64,000 nt of DNA from Sweltsa coloradensis (GCA_024449915.1 JAMZAV010000004.1:558001-622000), one strand, 5' to 3'. Positions 26,583 through 41,500 are shown, numbered from the stretch's first letter. Notes: generated from the letters alone by a model not told the origin. Numbers and translations: made by a program.

Positions 26583-29500
26583 AAGAAAAGAAACATGACA
26601 GTAATAGTCAAAGTCAACCTTAAAATTAAACTCCCCCCCCCCCAAAAAAAAAAAAGTTTGTTAATTCTTGATCTGGCACATAGGCATACTGTACACCAGG
26701 GCTGCCACTGACATTTAAAAAAAATCCTGTTGAAGGACGTTAAAAATCCGCAAAATTCCATGAAAAGTCTAAAAACGTTAATTTCATTGATCAAACTATG
26801 AAAATGGCTAAATGTTATGTTTGTATTTGTTACCATCATAACCTAAAAGTTGCTAGGGCCTAGGCCTATGCACAGACGAGAATAAATGAGCCAGAAACGC
26901 CCGTGGTTGCTTTAATTAAGATTGCATAAAAATGTAAAATGTTACTTATTAACAGAAAATCTGTTTTAAATCTGACCTGGTTAAAAAATTCTTAGGCCTA
27001 GGCCTAGGCCTAGGCTAGGCCCTAGGAATGTTGCATCACAATTTTGACCTAGGCCCATGTGTTGTGTTTATTAATAACATTGCAGTCTTGCAGAACTTGT
27101 TAATAACATTTTAATCATATACCAATTCTATTTTTCACGTTTATGATCACATAATCCAAACTTTATAAACAAAAACGAAAGAAAACAATTTTGTAGGCTC
27201 CAATCTTCATTGTTTGTTCATGGCTCCTCCCACTCCCAAAAGCAAGCAAGCAGTTCCTACAATATGTCTAGGACACGGCTCCGCCCTTGCTCCGCCCCCT
27301 ATCGAAAGTCGAATCGATTATCGCCCCGCCTTCAATGTTTACAATCGAAATTAGCCCGCGCAGATTCAAATATACGAAAATAAGCATAGAAAACGTAATT
27401 AAAAAAAATATCCGTAAATAAGACAAAAAATCCGTTTATCCGTTTTGCACCCTAAATATCCGTAAAAACGGATAAAATCCGTTAAAACGGCAGCCCTGCT
27501 GTACACCATTACTGTTTAAGTGTTAATGAATTCGAAACCATGCCTGTAATAAAAAAATAGATAGTGATTTGCGTGTAATATTAATATTATATTACAAATA
27601 GGCCCTAGTATTGTTTTATTTCCTACCGGGGTACTTAACTGCAGGCCTACTAGGCCTATAGGATAGGCCTAGTTGTTTTTGAAGAAAATAAGTGCACAAT
27701 AGTCGTCACTCGTTACATCTCGTTTATTGTTGATAAATAAGATTATAAGATTATAATGGTAGCTATTTTTTCATGTTCAGCCTAGTTGAACTTCATAACC
27801 ATGTGTAAAAATGGTCTGTATAGCTGTGCATAAACTTCTTTACATTGGTAATAAATTAGTTTTTTGATTTTATGTTTTATTGTTTGTATTGTGACGTAAT
27901 TTTCAAATTCCATTTGAATTTTATGCCTGTGACTGGTGTTTTATATTTTTATATTTAAATAGTTCTTGAAACATGTCGAGTTTGTTTATTGTTAGTAGCA
28001 TGTGTTCGATGCCTCCTCCTCATCTGATGAAAATTGAAGTTTTCGTGACTTGTTTATTGTCTTATGTGTAGGATAGCCCGACATGGCATTAGTTTTATTT
28101 ATCCGTCCCGATTCTTGGCTCAAGTGTACCCTAGAAACGTTGCCCCACTCTTTGACCAGTGTCTTTGTTCTCTTGACCTTTTTTGCCTTGTCTGACTCCG
28201 ACACGTAGTTTGAGATTCCGTTTTTATTCCTCTCGTAGACGTATTTATTGTACTGGTCCATAGTCATGTTGTTGATTGTTGCCTCACAGACGACGGGTGT
28301 TGCAGTTCTGGACGACCTAATTTTCCCCGTTGACCGTTTGGAGGCTCCCTTTAATTTGGCCTTGTTGAGATTTATTAAATGTGCACTGGAAGTTCTTTGT
28401 GATGCCAAGTGGTTGAAAGAGTTTGTTTGGTTATTCACTGTTCGTCTATTATTGGCATTCCTCGGTGTAAAGTCCGACTTTCCTTTGTCGAGGCGAGCCA
28501 GCTGCATGGCCAAGTGGTGCTTCGTGTCAGCGTTGTCGCCGATGCTCTTCTCCAGCACTCCGTAGTCGCGAGGCGTCTCGTTGACAACACTCTCGGATTT
28601 TGATATGTTCATCATTAAGGATTTGCTGGGTAAAATGCTCTTGGATTTACAGTGGTAGCTTTGAGCTTTCTTCATGTTGTATACTGGTTCATGTTTCTCT
28701 TCATCTGATAGGAGCCTGCACCAGTCAGAGAAACAATGCATGAGAACTTGCTACGTACATACAACTTGGAAGGCTTTAGTATACCTAACCCATGCATCTT
28801 AGAGTAAAATATCCGCTAATGGTTTATTGATGGGTTATTTAATCCAGTATCACTAGGCTAGGCTTATCAGCATTACCTCTTGAGATGCAATGCTCTTAAC
28901 GTCTTTGAAAATTGAAATCCATAGCAGATAATATTAATTTGTTCTGATCAACTACTATATTTTATATAAGCCTAAGTACTAGGAGAGTGATTATATAGAG
29001 ATACTAGGGTACAACAGCTTACGTGACATAGTAGATAGGTCGCGCCTACTTCTGGTAAGCTTAGTACCCTATCTCTTTAACCATTCTCCTGATCCAGTCT
29101 TTTATAGTTCTATCCTTTACAGACACATACTATTTTAAAAATGTTTTACTATTTACTATGATAGTTCAAGTTTAAACTAGTTTAAGCAATGTGAGTCTAA
29201 ATATTGGTATTTTTGCCCAGCCCTACTGATACCTAAAAATAATGTGGCCTGCGCCTACTATTTGGATCCTATGTTGTATAAATGTTGTTTTTTATTTTAA
29301 GGGATCTTATATAGCCTGTTGAATAGCTCACTTAAATAGACCATTAGGTACTTAATTTTATATCAATATCATTTAACAAACTTTGACTCAATTAGTTTCC
29401 ATTAGATATCGACTATTGACAGGGTTCCCACCGACCTGAAAACCTGGAAAAGTCATGGAATTGAAAATATGGGTCAAAATGTCAGGGAATAGTTAGGGAA

Positions 29501-32500
29501 TTGAGGAAAAAATTCAAAAGCCTGGAAAAGTCAGGGAAAATGGGAATTTATTTAAATCTAGGCTTATTCGGTTTACTCAAAAAACATATATTTTCACCAA
29601 ATTTATGAAAATGTTTTCCCAACTCCAAAGTCAGAAAAATTTAAAAAAATCAATCATCTGTTTTCGTTGTTAAAATAACCGTTTTAGGAATCTAGCGGTT
29701 TGAAGGTGAAATCTAGCGGGAATTTAGGAAAGCGTCCACAACACAATAACACAAAAACTACGTTAGGGTGTATTTTGGTATTGCATTCAACCCACAACTT
29801 TTTTCTAAAACGCACCAAACGCACTCTAAAAACCTGATTTTCAAAATTTTCGTCTGCGGCGCTATTGTTGGGGGGAGGCCCCCCAAACCCCTCTACTTGG
29901 TCCCTATATAATACCTCCGGGGTATTATATAACCCACCCGGGATGAAAAACCTGAATTCAACACTGAGCCTATGTATGTGTGTATCTGTTAGGGGATCCC
30001 CCGTAGAAATTTTGCGGGCGGCCCATGAAACAAAGTTCCACCACTGATGAAGTACGGGAAAATAAATTTTAGAGCGTATCGAGGGGGTACTGCGTTCCCG
30101 GCAAGCTATTTTGGGGCGTGTATCACACCTGGAATTAAGCAAAACTAGACCTGGAAAACCTGGAAAAGTCAGGGAAATTAATTCTAAAGAAAAAGTGGGA
30201 ACCCTGATTGATTTTATGTAAATTAATCCAGAAATTATAAAATCCAATTAGCGGGATATCGAACCTTGGTCTCCGGTCGATTGCCGGTCAAGTGCTGGTC
30301 AAGCGCTTTACCCCTAAGCTACCGAGAAGGTTAACTTCATAACATCTGGGTTGTTGGTGCATGGTAGATCTGAATAGATGAGATGGATTTTGTAATTTCT
30401 GGATTGATTTACATTAAATCAATTACACCTACGAGAGTGTTTCCCGATCAATGAAATTGAGAAATAAGACTCGATACTGGTTGAGAATAACCAATAAAAT
30501 TGTTAGACCCCTCTTATATTGCATTGTAATGACCTGTCCAACCTCCAACTATCTGCGTCACCACCACTGGAACTCTCCACTTGGCTCTCGGTGATAGGCT
30601 CAACATATTTCTGGAACGCCGTCGCTTTATTCCGGTTGGTCTCTGAAGGAAACACGATGAGTGGAGGAGGGGACTCTTCCGTGCAGATCTCTCTGGAAAA
30701 CAATTATGTTATGTAGTAGGCCTATATCTATCTACTGTTTGGCTCTGTGTTTTAAACGATTAATATTATGTTAAAACCTACGGCAATGCTGTGAGCTTCA
30801 CGGGTGATGGTGGTGGTGCTGTATATGTGCCCGAGTTCTTGATTGCAATTAGTGTTGCTGGAAGCAGCCTGCAATCAAAAATTAAAGTGGGCTCAAGTTT
30901 GTCATTACTCATTAGTCATTACGTATTAACCACAAAGATATATTTCTAAAATCTAAAAGGCTGGGTTGTAATAAATATTTTTTTTACCTGCTGATGATGA
31001 CTGCATCCAATTTCAAGTAACCTCAATGCATTAATTTAGTAGGATACACTTTAGAAGTAAAACTAAACCAGAATCATGTAGGCCTATTGAACTATATTTA
31101 ACAACCAGGTAGCACTTATTTAATTGTTTGGACATACACTGTTCTTTTACTAGGAAGCTTCGCAAACGCTTTTTCAGGCGCGGAGTTGGATGAGCGTAAT
31201 TTTTTTAAAACAAAAAAGCGTAAAATTGCGATTTTCATGAGAAATAATTTTTCGATTACGCTCAAATTTCAAACGAATATATTAATTCATAAAATTAAGG
31301 TTCTGTGAAAACATTACAATCGGATAAAGCATGTAGGTGTTATAAGTCGAAGAAATTTTACAAATAAAAAAAATAATAAAATTGCGATTATCATGAGAAA
31401 TAATTTTTTGATTGCGTTCAAATTTCACACGAACATATTAATTCTTAAAATTAAGTTTCTGTGAAAAAATCATTACAATCGGATATAGCATGTAGTCCTA
31501 TTGTCAAAGAAATTTTAAAAAATCAAAAAAATCGTAAAATTGCGATTTTCATGGGAAATACTTTTTTGATTATGCTTAAATTTTACACGAATATATATTA
31601 ATTCATAAAATTAAGGCTCTGTGAAAACATCATTACAATTGGATAAAGCGTGTAGGCCTAGGCCTAGGTGTTATAAGTCGAAGAATTTTTTTAAAAATAG
31701 AAAAAAAATCGTAAAATTGCAATTTTAATGAGAAATAGGTAATTTTTTGATTGCGCTAAAAAATGTGGCAGTTCTATGTTCAGAGATTTCGAAGGCCTCC
31801 ATAAAATTTCATCGCAATTGGAGTATCGGTTTAGCCGGAATCGTGTTAACAGACACAATAATACAAACAAACAAAAAATCCGGATTTTTCTCTCTACAGA
31901 GTAGTGGAATGGAATCTTCGCTATGCTCATCCAAATACTTTATTAGTTATATTTCGACACTAATTGAGTGTCTTTCTCAAACTGAGAGTTTCAGAGATAA
32001 TTTTTTTATTTGATTACCTTTCAATTTCAAATCAAATTGCATTCCTTTGTTTTGTTGTTCCTTTGTTGTTCCTCAGTTTGAGAAAGACGCTCAATTAGTG
32101 TTGAAATATTACTAAGAAAGTATTTATTATAAGAACAAATTTACCTGTTCTACTAGTTGAATCAGGTAACACATACATAACATGTCTATTTGTGCCTGAA
32201 TCGCCTACTTCAGGTTATTAAATAAATCCTTTCAATCAAACACGTAAAGTCCGAGCATAGGTTTACGTACATGTTTCTAGTTCTTGGAGCCTCCACGAAT
32301 GAGTAAGTTTTCTTCATCGTTGGTTTTCTTATAGTCGCAGTCCTGTTAGATATAGTAGCCAAAGAAAGTTCTCGACGGATACTAGATGTCCGGCTGCTGG
32401 TTGTAGACGTTGCCTTATCACTTTCTTGTGAATACTGTCTGACTGGACGTAGGGCGTATGGAAGCTCAAGCCATGTAAACTGAAGGAGGAAAATTAGAGT

Positions 32501-35500
32501 CTCTTATTCTTAGTTACTGCTTCATCTTTGAACTGATGAATCTGACTGTCTATTGTGTGTTCTTCTGCCCTAAAGGGAAGATTCCACATGACTTCTACCA
32601 ATCATATAACACTAGTAGTGCATTATGTTCCCTGTTATACCATGGCATTGTTCCAGCATAACCTTCTGAGATAATTTTTTTATTTGTTTTACCTTTCAAT
32701 TTCAATTCAAATCATTTCATTTAAGCATTATCATCATCATTTATCAAGTGTAACACATCACCTTGAAAATTGCACTCAAATTGGACAATTAGGTACTAAA
32801 ATAACCACCAGGCTACAAATTTCCAAGATTTTTGTACAGGCATTTTTGGGGTCCGAGAGGTAAAATATTTAACAGTTTAGGGGAATTGAGTTTTTAGTAA
32901 ATGAAATGTCTAATTAATTGTTAAAAGTTTACAGAACACGAAATTGGCCACACTAGTGCGTCCAAGTGTGCATCGAATCGCCACTTGTCTTATCATATGT
33001 TCAGTTTAGTAATGTTATTCAAGTGAAGATCAACAACAATGACATCCCTGCACTTGCTGAGTGCAGGCCAATGGAAAACGCTTAAGAAACAAACACTTGC
33101 TTGCCATAGAAGAGCATAACTTGCCTCGTGTGTTTCTCCGTTGTTATTGTTGCTAAGCGTCTCCATTATAGTTTGAAGATGCTCATGGCTAAGTTCATCA
33201 TTACATCGAACATCAACTATCTTAATTGCTGTATTCTTCTCTAGAAGGGCAATTAGCTTGCCTGCTACATTACTTGTTACTCCACACTCTTGAAGATCAA
33301 GTGCTGAAAAATAAATATTTTACATGATTTTATATGCACTAAAATATTGTGTACAATACAATATAACATAACATTTCCTCAATTGTTGAAAATACAGTTC
33401 TATCATGGAGTTATAAATAGTACCGTTGGTACTGGAGGAGTAGCTCTGTGGTCAGCGGGGTACAAGTTTACTTAAAATCGACATACATTTTGATTGTTTA
33501 CTTTCAACTGACGCATGGTAACCAAGGTAACCTAGGGCCTACCACAGTTCATGGTAGCAAATATCAACTTGATTTGATGTTAATGGCCTAGCTTGTTGAT
33601 AACAATCAAAATGTCCAAACAGGCACAAACCGAAGTTGTTCCATTTGAGCTAGACCTCCTTCCCATCCAGTTTCATGGTACTCACTTAAAATTTTCCCAA
33701 TCTAAATTATTCTAGTTTAATTTTTTATTAAAAAAATAATTATTATACATAGGCTTACGCCAATATAGCCCCACAATATTTTAAATTATAATAGGCCTAC
33801 TACTAATACCAAAACGTTGGATCACCAAAATTGGTTTGTTATATATTCCATAATGAATATTTTAATTGTATAAAAACATCAAATGTGTTTTATTTACCAT
33901 AAAAAATATAGCCCAACATAGATTGTCAACATATTGTGAAATGCATGTGCATGTAAGGGAATCCTGTCTATTGGATAACACAACAACACATGATGGCCGA
34001 GTAGGCCCATTGGGGGCATATGAAAAGAAGAAGATGAAGATGTATTTAGGCTCAGTATCATGAATTTATGCCCGACCACCACTAAAAATTAACTAGTCTG
34101 GCACTAAACAGTTTAGTCCCAGTATTCTGCTCTCCCGATTGGTAGGGACCCTGAAATTTCGTGAATGACTTTTTTCACTAAATGATGCTAAATATTCATG
34201 ACTGTTTTATTATTAAGTAGCAAAATATGGCAATAATCACGTTTTCCTGCTAAATTAGAGTAAAATCGGGAATTTTTCTCAATTATTCTGTAAGTTTTAG
34301 CTCCAAAATATGCAATTAATTTGAAAATTGGTTATTGAAATCAACATTTCTGTTTTAAAGTATAGTTTAGGGTTACCAACTTGGGTCAACTAGAATTCCG
34401 GACAAAGCTCGAATTTTAGTGGGTACACAAGGGGTCTGGGGCGAAGCCCCAGCCGCCGGAGGCGAAATTTTTTTGGACCCTTTTAACCTTCAAAACAGCC
34501 GGATACGTAATTTAAAGATTCAATGACTTGGATATATTCAAGTTTTAATTCTTCTTTTTGGGAGGCGAATTGCCTACCAGTTCCATCTCACGATGCAACA
34601 ATCCGACAGAAAACACAGGAAAATCGCTCACTGTACGTTAAGTGCCGACACGTCTGGCCACGGTCGCTAAACAAACGGACTAATACTAAGCTGAAATCTC
34701 ATGTTTCTGCTTGCGCGCCAGTGCTGATTGAGTTACGTTGGCCTTGGCCGGCGGAGTTCAAGTAGCGCCTGCGCCTCGCCAAGTGCGCATACAATACAAA
34801 GGGGTTGGGGAGGGGTAGTAGTGAGACAGGGCAGTCACGAGTACGACTAGCTAGGAGTAGGACTACAGAAAGACGGCTACATGAAAGAAACTAACTTTTA
34901 TTCCAAATTACCAAACCAACTGATGTACCAACTTTAGAGAGAAAAAACACTAATTCACTGCAATAGGTACTCTAAAATTCAATAAAATGTAGTACAAATA
35001 TGACTTTTTCACAAATTCCGGACAAAGTGCCGTCCGGATTGAGGCAATTCCTCTTTCCGGACAAAGGCATCAAAATCAGGACTGTCCGGAGAAATTCCGG
35101 ACGGTTGGCAACCCTATATAGTTGGCACCATGACAGTTAAAAAAATTATTATCAAACACGTCTAGCCACTTGCCATACTACCACGTCTGTCAGACGGGTG
35201 TCAGGGGGTGTTGCTATGTCAAAAGTGGATGGCATGTGAAACAATGACTGGGGGGGGGGGGGAATACATTTTTGAATATATTGTGTTTTTTTTTATTATT
35301 AAAAATGTTGGGGGATTTTTGTTCAGAAAACGTTTGGGGAGAAGTGATCCTGGTGAATATTGGAGGGGGGGGAGGGATTTTCAAGATTGTTTGAAAACCG
35401 ATTAAATTACCTAAAAGGCCAAGAAAAATAGGTATTTTTATTTTTTTGAGAATTTCAACCAAAAAATAAGGTGTGGGGGGAAGGAGGGGTTGAGGGGAGG

Positions 35501-38500
35501 AATAACTTTGGTAGGGGGTTGTAGGTGGCTAAATGTCAATTCAGATAAAATCCAAACAAATGGCCTTAAAAGTAAAGACTTTTTTGTGGGGGGGGGGGGG
35601 GAGTTGGGCAAAATGGGGGGGTAGCTATAAGGGGTTGGTGATGTAAAGGTTGGAAAGGATCTGTCAAAATTACCGGCGGGGGAAATGATTTTTATTTTCA
35701 TTTATTTAGTTTTTTTAGAATGAAAAAATGTGTAGGGGGGGGGGAGGGAGTTCCAATAAGCGTGACTTTAGGTGGGGGTGGGGTGGGTGGCGGTTATGGA
35801 GGCTTATGTCAATGTCAGATGAAATGTGATAAAATTACCATTTTGGGCCTAGTTTTTTTAGAATTATAAAAAATTCACGATTTTTTAAATCGATTTTAAT
35901 CCCCTACCCGACTTAGTTGGAAATAGTGTTCAATATTAATTTAATCGATTTTAAATAGTATTTTATTTTAAAAAATTAATGGTTTATTAATGGTAGGCTA
36001 CGGGGTTAAGCTAATTTTATATGGCCTAAATATTTGTTTAGCCTATGTGTAATACTTGTTCCTTTTTCTGAAAGGTAAGTGATTGCAGTGCTATTTAGTA
36101 TTTTTATGACAAAATGATGCCTTTACCTTAAGTTTGGGCCTATATACTGAATTTAAATTGAAGCTTTTTTATATGATAGAAAGTGAAACCGTTTATTGCA
36201 TTCTCAGTACCTACGATGGACAGGAGATAACAAGCTTAGTCACCGGAAGGATTAGGGGACAAGGCGTTTTGTTTTTCTTTTTTTAAATGTTTTTATGGGG
36301 TCGTAAGGAAGTAATACATGATATTCACTTAAAATATTACCCTTTGAGCTATGTTGCAAGACTTTTTGAATCGCCTTTTACGATTGCAAGCCTTATTGGA
36401 CCTTTTAATTAATTTATTTGCATGATTAATAAAACAAGTTAGTCCGACGATTAGGCAAATCTTTTTTAAAAATTTTGGAATATTTTTATGATATTTTTAT
36501 ATCACTTAAATGGATATGTAGGCCTACATTTGTATAAATTGTTTGCAAGCCTAGGTACCATTTTGAGAAATTTTTGCAGTTAAAAAATGGACCTTGTCAT
36601 GAAATCAATGGCAAATCTCTAGGTATTTAAAAATTCGAGACTACTTTTGTGTTTGTTGATTTTTTTTATTAGGGGTCAGCTTACAATCGAGCAAATATGG
36701 TAGGCCTACTGTAAATTGTTTTCGATTAGAATGAGTCTACAAAATGTTTGCATATAAGCATTGATCGAATTTAGAATATAATGATCTTAGTGACTGAGAA
36801 CCTTTCATGTATACGTCATCCATCAAGGCGTTGATCAATATTTCTACACCCGTGTCGCTCAGACTCTTGTTTTGATTGAGGGTGACTCTGCGAAGACCCG
36901 GAATGTTTTCCGGCGTGGGAATGCGGTCGCGAAGTGATTGTTTCCAATCCTCATCGCGACGACTCAGGTTTTGTAACTGAAATACAAACAAAGAATATAC
37001 TGTTGAGTATTGTTTACTAGGAAGTTTCGCAAACGCTTTTTCAGGCGCGTTGTTGAATGAGCGTAATTGGTGCATTGAGCTGGCATGTGTTATGCAGATG
37101 GTATTTAAGTTGATTTCGTTTTCCCATTGCTATGGCCTGCGAGACACGCTTGGTAATATTGTTTTAATTTTTACAACGACGACATGACGATCAGGGGCGC
37201 ACATTACATTACTCACGACATTTTTTTTTTTTTTTATTTTTTTTATTTATTTTAGTAAGAAACAAAAAAAAGCGTGAAATTGTTGTTTACATAAAATAAT
37301 TTTTCGATTGCGCTCAAATTTCACACGAATATATTAATTCATAAAATTAAGGTTCTGTGAAAAAATTATTACAATCGGATAAAGCATTACAAGTCGAAGA
37401 AATTTTTTAAAAATTTGAAAAAATCGTAAAATTGCGATTTTCACGAGAAATAATAATATTTAGATTGCGCTCAAATTTCATATGAATATATTGATTAAAA
37501 AAATTAAGGTTCTGTGAAAAAATCATTTCAATTGGATAAAGCTTGCAAGTGTTATAAAGTTGATGAAATTTTTTAAAAATAAAAATAAAAAAATCGTAAA
37601 ATTGCGATTTTCATGAGAAATAATATTTTGATTGCGCTAAAAAACGTGGCTGTTCTAAGTTCAGAACAGTGGTTAAAGTGGGTCGGTATGAGCCGGTATG
37701 CATACCGTTACTAAAAATTACCGACGGTATGCCATACCGGGACTAATTTGTGATAGATTTTATGCACATTGTCGAATTATGTTGCATAATATAAAATTAG
37801 TAAAATATAGGCATATGATCCCAAATACTTCCCCAATATTGGCAAACAAAAACAAACGTAGACCCGTTTTAAAGTGATTTATAAGTGTTTCTGAGAAAAC
37901 ACCCTAAAAAATTCCCTGCGGGGCAAAAATGGGGGGAAGAGCCCCCCAGACCCCCCGGCATTTCCACTTCAATACTTTCTTCAGCATAAATGCATACCGT
38001 TACTATTCCGAATCCACTTTAACCACTGGTTCAGAGATTTCGAAGGCCTCCAGAAAATTTCATCGCAATTGGAGTAGGTATCGGTTTAAACGGAATCGTG
38101 TTAACAAACACACAAAAACACAAACAGAAAAAAAAGAAAAACATTACGGATTTTTTTCTCTAGTGTAGTGAAATGTAATCTTTGCTTTGCTCATCCATTA
38201 AACCTGAGGTAAAACAAATTGAAGACCGGTTCTTTTTTATGGATTTACATTTATTTTTGTTAAAAAGTATATCATTTGGGTAGGGTGGCACTGGTTGACT
38301 AGATTTAGCATGATGGCATAATAAGTAGGGATGTCAACGGGTACCCGTTACCCGCCCATTGCCCACGGGTACGGGTCCAATATTTCATTACCCGTTAGCC
38401 GGAATTACCCGTTTGTCCTTTGTCCATCGCGATCTTTATCACAGAACAGACAATACATCGCATCATTATACCCCTCCCCCTCCCCCTCCCGCTCGTGGCT

Positions 38501-41500
38501 GGCTGCTGTGATTGTAGCGACAAGTGTTTACTGTCTTTTTGAAGGTGGTACTTCTAGGGAAATTTTGACTTTGTGAAGTTTGATTCCAGCAGATGTTTTG
38601 GTAATCTACTACTTGTTTTGTGCATTTACAGTGCTATTCAGTGTTCGATATTTATTGCTCGACAACTCGGATGATATTTGGTTTGAAAGATGAGATAACA
38701 AGAAGTAGAAGATCACTGTGAATGAACTGAAACAGAAGTAGTGCGCGGGGAGCAGGAGTACATGTATCGGGATAACGACAAGGTTTCAGCTTACGATCTG
38801 ATTTTAGTTGCGTACATATCAGTGGCGGATTAGACATAATCATGGGGGGGGGCGATTTGGCGTGTGCATGTACAGTCGTGGGAAAGGGACTAGCGGAGCA
38901 AGACGGGGGGCATGGGGAGCGGACCCCATTAATTGCGGCAGGCGAAAATTTGAAATCAGGTTTTTAGAGTGCATTTGGTGCGTTTTAGAAAAATGGTGGG
39001 ATGCAACTACGGCACATGTAGTTTGTGTGCCCAATTGTTTTGTCTCATGTCGAGCTAAAATTTACGCATTGGCCTAGATTGCAACATTATTATAAAGTTG
39101 ATCTTATTTCAATTCATCATTTATTTACTTATAAACGTCATCCTATTTAGTTAAAAAACAATTCATAGGAGGACAATTTACTAATCGAAGTACACTGATG
39201 AGACACTATTTAGAGCAACGTGATTATTTCTGAAATTAAAGGAAGTTGATCTTTTTTGTGAGTTTAAATAAATAGCGCGCAGGCGATAATTTTGAAAATC
39301 AGGTTTTTAGGTGGCATTTGGGCGTAGCACATAAATAATATTATTTTTTATTATTTTTAAAAAATCATGGGGGGGGGGTGCGGATCGCCAACGCCACCTT
39401 ATCGCACGTGGTACATATGTGCATGAAAGGAATGTTGTAATCAATCAGTGTTCTTTTCTGCTTGATGTAGTTGCTCCGATCCTATGAATCGTGAGTAATC
39501 GTACACTTAATCATAGTGCCCTTTTCCTAATACTTTGCAACTGCCAATTATTCATTTGACACCCATGACGATAAATCGAACATTTACTACCCGCGGGTAG
39601 CCCGGGTATTGATCGCGGGTACCCGGGTGTGAAAATTTCCGGATATGATAAGGTAAGCCATAACATATGTATAAGCATTTGAGAAGAAAGAAGGAGAGAT
39701 GACTCAGGTAATTTTGGGCTACCAGGCTGATTGCATTTTTATGTGTTTTACAGAATGAATTTGTTAACTAATTTTTATTTTTTATCAATGATTTATAATT
39801 ATTTTACCTGCAAACTAAATTTAGTTCTAAGACAGTTTATTTCATATGATAAATTTCAGGAGTTTCTTTACAGTTACCATAAGGTAGAAGTTCTTTATAT
39901 GACCGGAGATGCCGTTTTTAAAACGGTTAGTTCGTATTCTTTATAGAGGTATTCTGTGTCCGGACAATATGTGATTAGATGACCAATGGTAATCACATGT
40001 TTTGGTTCTGGGACCAACCGTCTTCCTTGCTGGTGGGTAGACATTAGTAGTCACTTTTAGTGTTACTCGATAATATGGTAGGAAAAATATCTTTAGCTTA
40101 TCGCTAGTTAATTTAATATGTGAACAATGATGAAAAAAATACATGAATACCGGCGTGAATCGTGATCAAGACTATTTCTAGAATATCGGTCAGGAATAGG
40201 GTGGATTACCGTTGGATCGCAAAATTTCATAATTTACATGCAACACGTTTCTGGCAAATTTTTCAGGAAACTTACAATCCCATAATATAGCCTCTATTCC
40301 CATTATTGACTATCTAAATGTTATTGAACATCGATTATTTATCGTGTGCATCTCTAATATTAGGTTGGCCTATGAAAAAATTCCAACATTCACAAAATAC
40401 AATGGGTAGGCCTACCTGTTTAATTAGTTCTGCTAATTAGTTACATTTTGAGTTAATTATTTTACATTTTGAAAATATTATCTAAAAAATTTAAAGTGTT
40501 TAATTTTCCCCCTATTTGTGCCTGTAAACTACAGATTCCTAGATATGTTTTGGCTTTGAACTTAGGTGTCATTATTATTTTGTTTCCTTACTTACCACAA
40601 TCATGTGAGCAATAGCGCGAACCCCCTGTTCACCAACATTGCAGTCTCCAAAATCGATGCTCAATATGCTTGGTTTGTGTTTCAAAACTTGGCAGATCAT
40701 GTCAACGCCGCTGTCACCTATGTGACTCTTGCTGAAAGATAAATGAAGTAGCGACGTGCAAGCGTTCAGTCCGTTTGCCACCATAATAATGTCTGCTTCT
40801 TCTAACGGTAAACCTTCCAATTTTAGACATTTTAGCTCCGAATGGTTTGTTAAGCACATCTGTAAGATATAAGGAAATTGTGTTAATAGGTCATAGGCCT
40901 AGACTACTAATACCAAGTTGTGAGCTTATACCAGATTTATGCTCTGTTAGTTGACTGAATAAAATTGATTTATTGAAGTGGTTAAAGTCTGGACTTATTT
41001 CAATGCACTTTGAGATTGCTATAAGTTTATTACGTAAGCTCTAGTCGTACTAGAATAAGCTTGCATTGTCAGTAATAATACCTTTGTGGTGATTCAAAAG
41101 TATATTTGCCAGGCTGTGGTAATTTTTTTTTTACGTGGTAAGATTGTATTTTCACAGATTTTCCTTCCCCCTTAAAAGCAGGCTGGCTGGCACAGTAATG
41201 ATATCGAGCTAGAATATGTGTACTTACAGAATATGTGTATGTGTACAATATATGTACACAAATTATGTGCACATTTTACTTAGTTTGCATTTGCTAGTTT
41301 CTGAGTGTTGCTCTCCATATGATTTGAGGAGAAGCTGTTATCTTGGTTTAAATTATTACAAGGTTTTTCTGTAGCCTATTTTGATAACTTATCGTTACAT
41401 AGATATCATACATGAATCTTATGCATAAATCAGCATGGAACATTTTGCTCACACAATGTGAGTACTTTGTCAATTAAGCCAATCACAGGCCACACATACA

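Noticed and set aside
28860..28930. Possible extra CEP78 exon in intron 7
   Set aside because: A donor-like GTAATG and a weak acceptor exist, but the only phase that fits its neighbours meets a stop codon.
29684..30247. 187-codon minus-strand ORF
   Set aside because: It spans a hAT-like element and its inverted end; composition is not protein-like and it is not in phase with CEP78.
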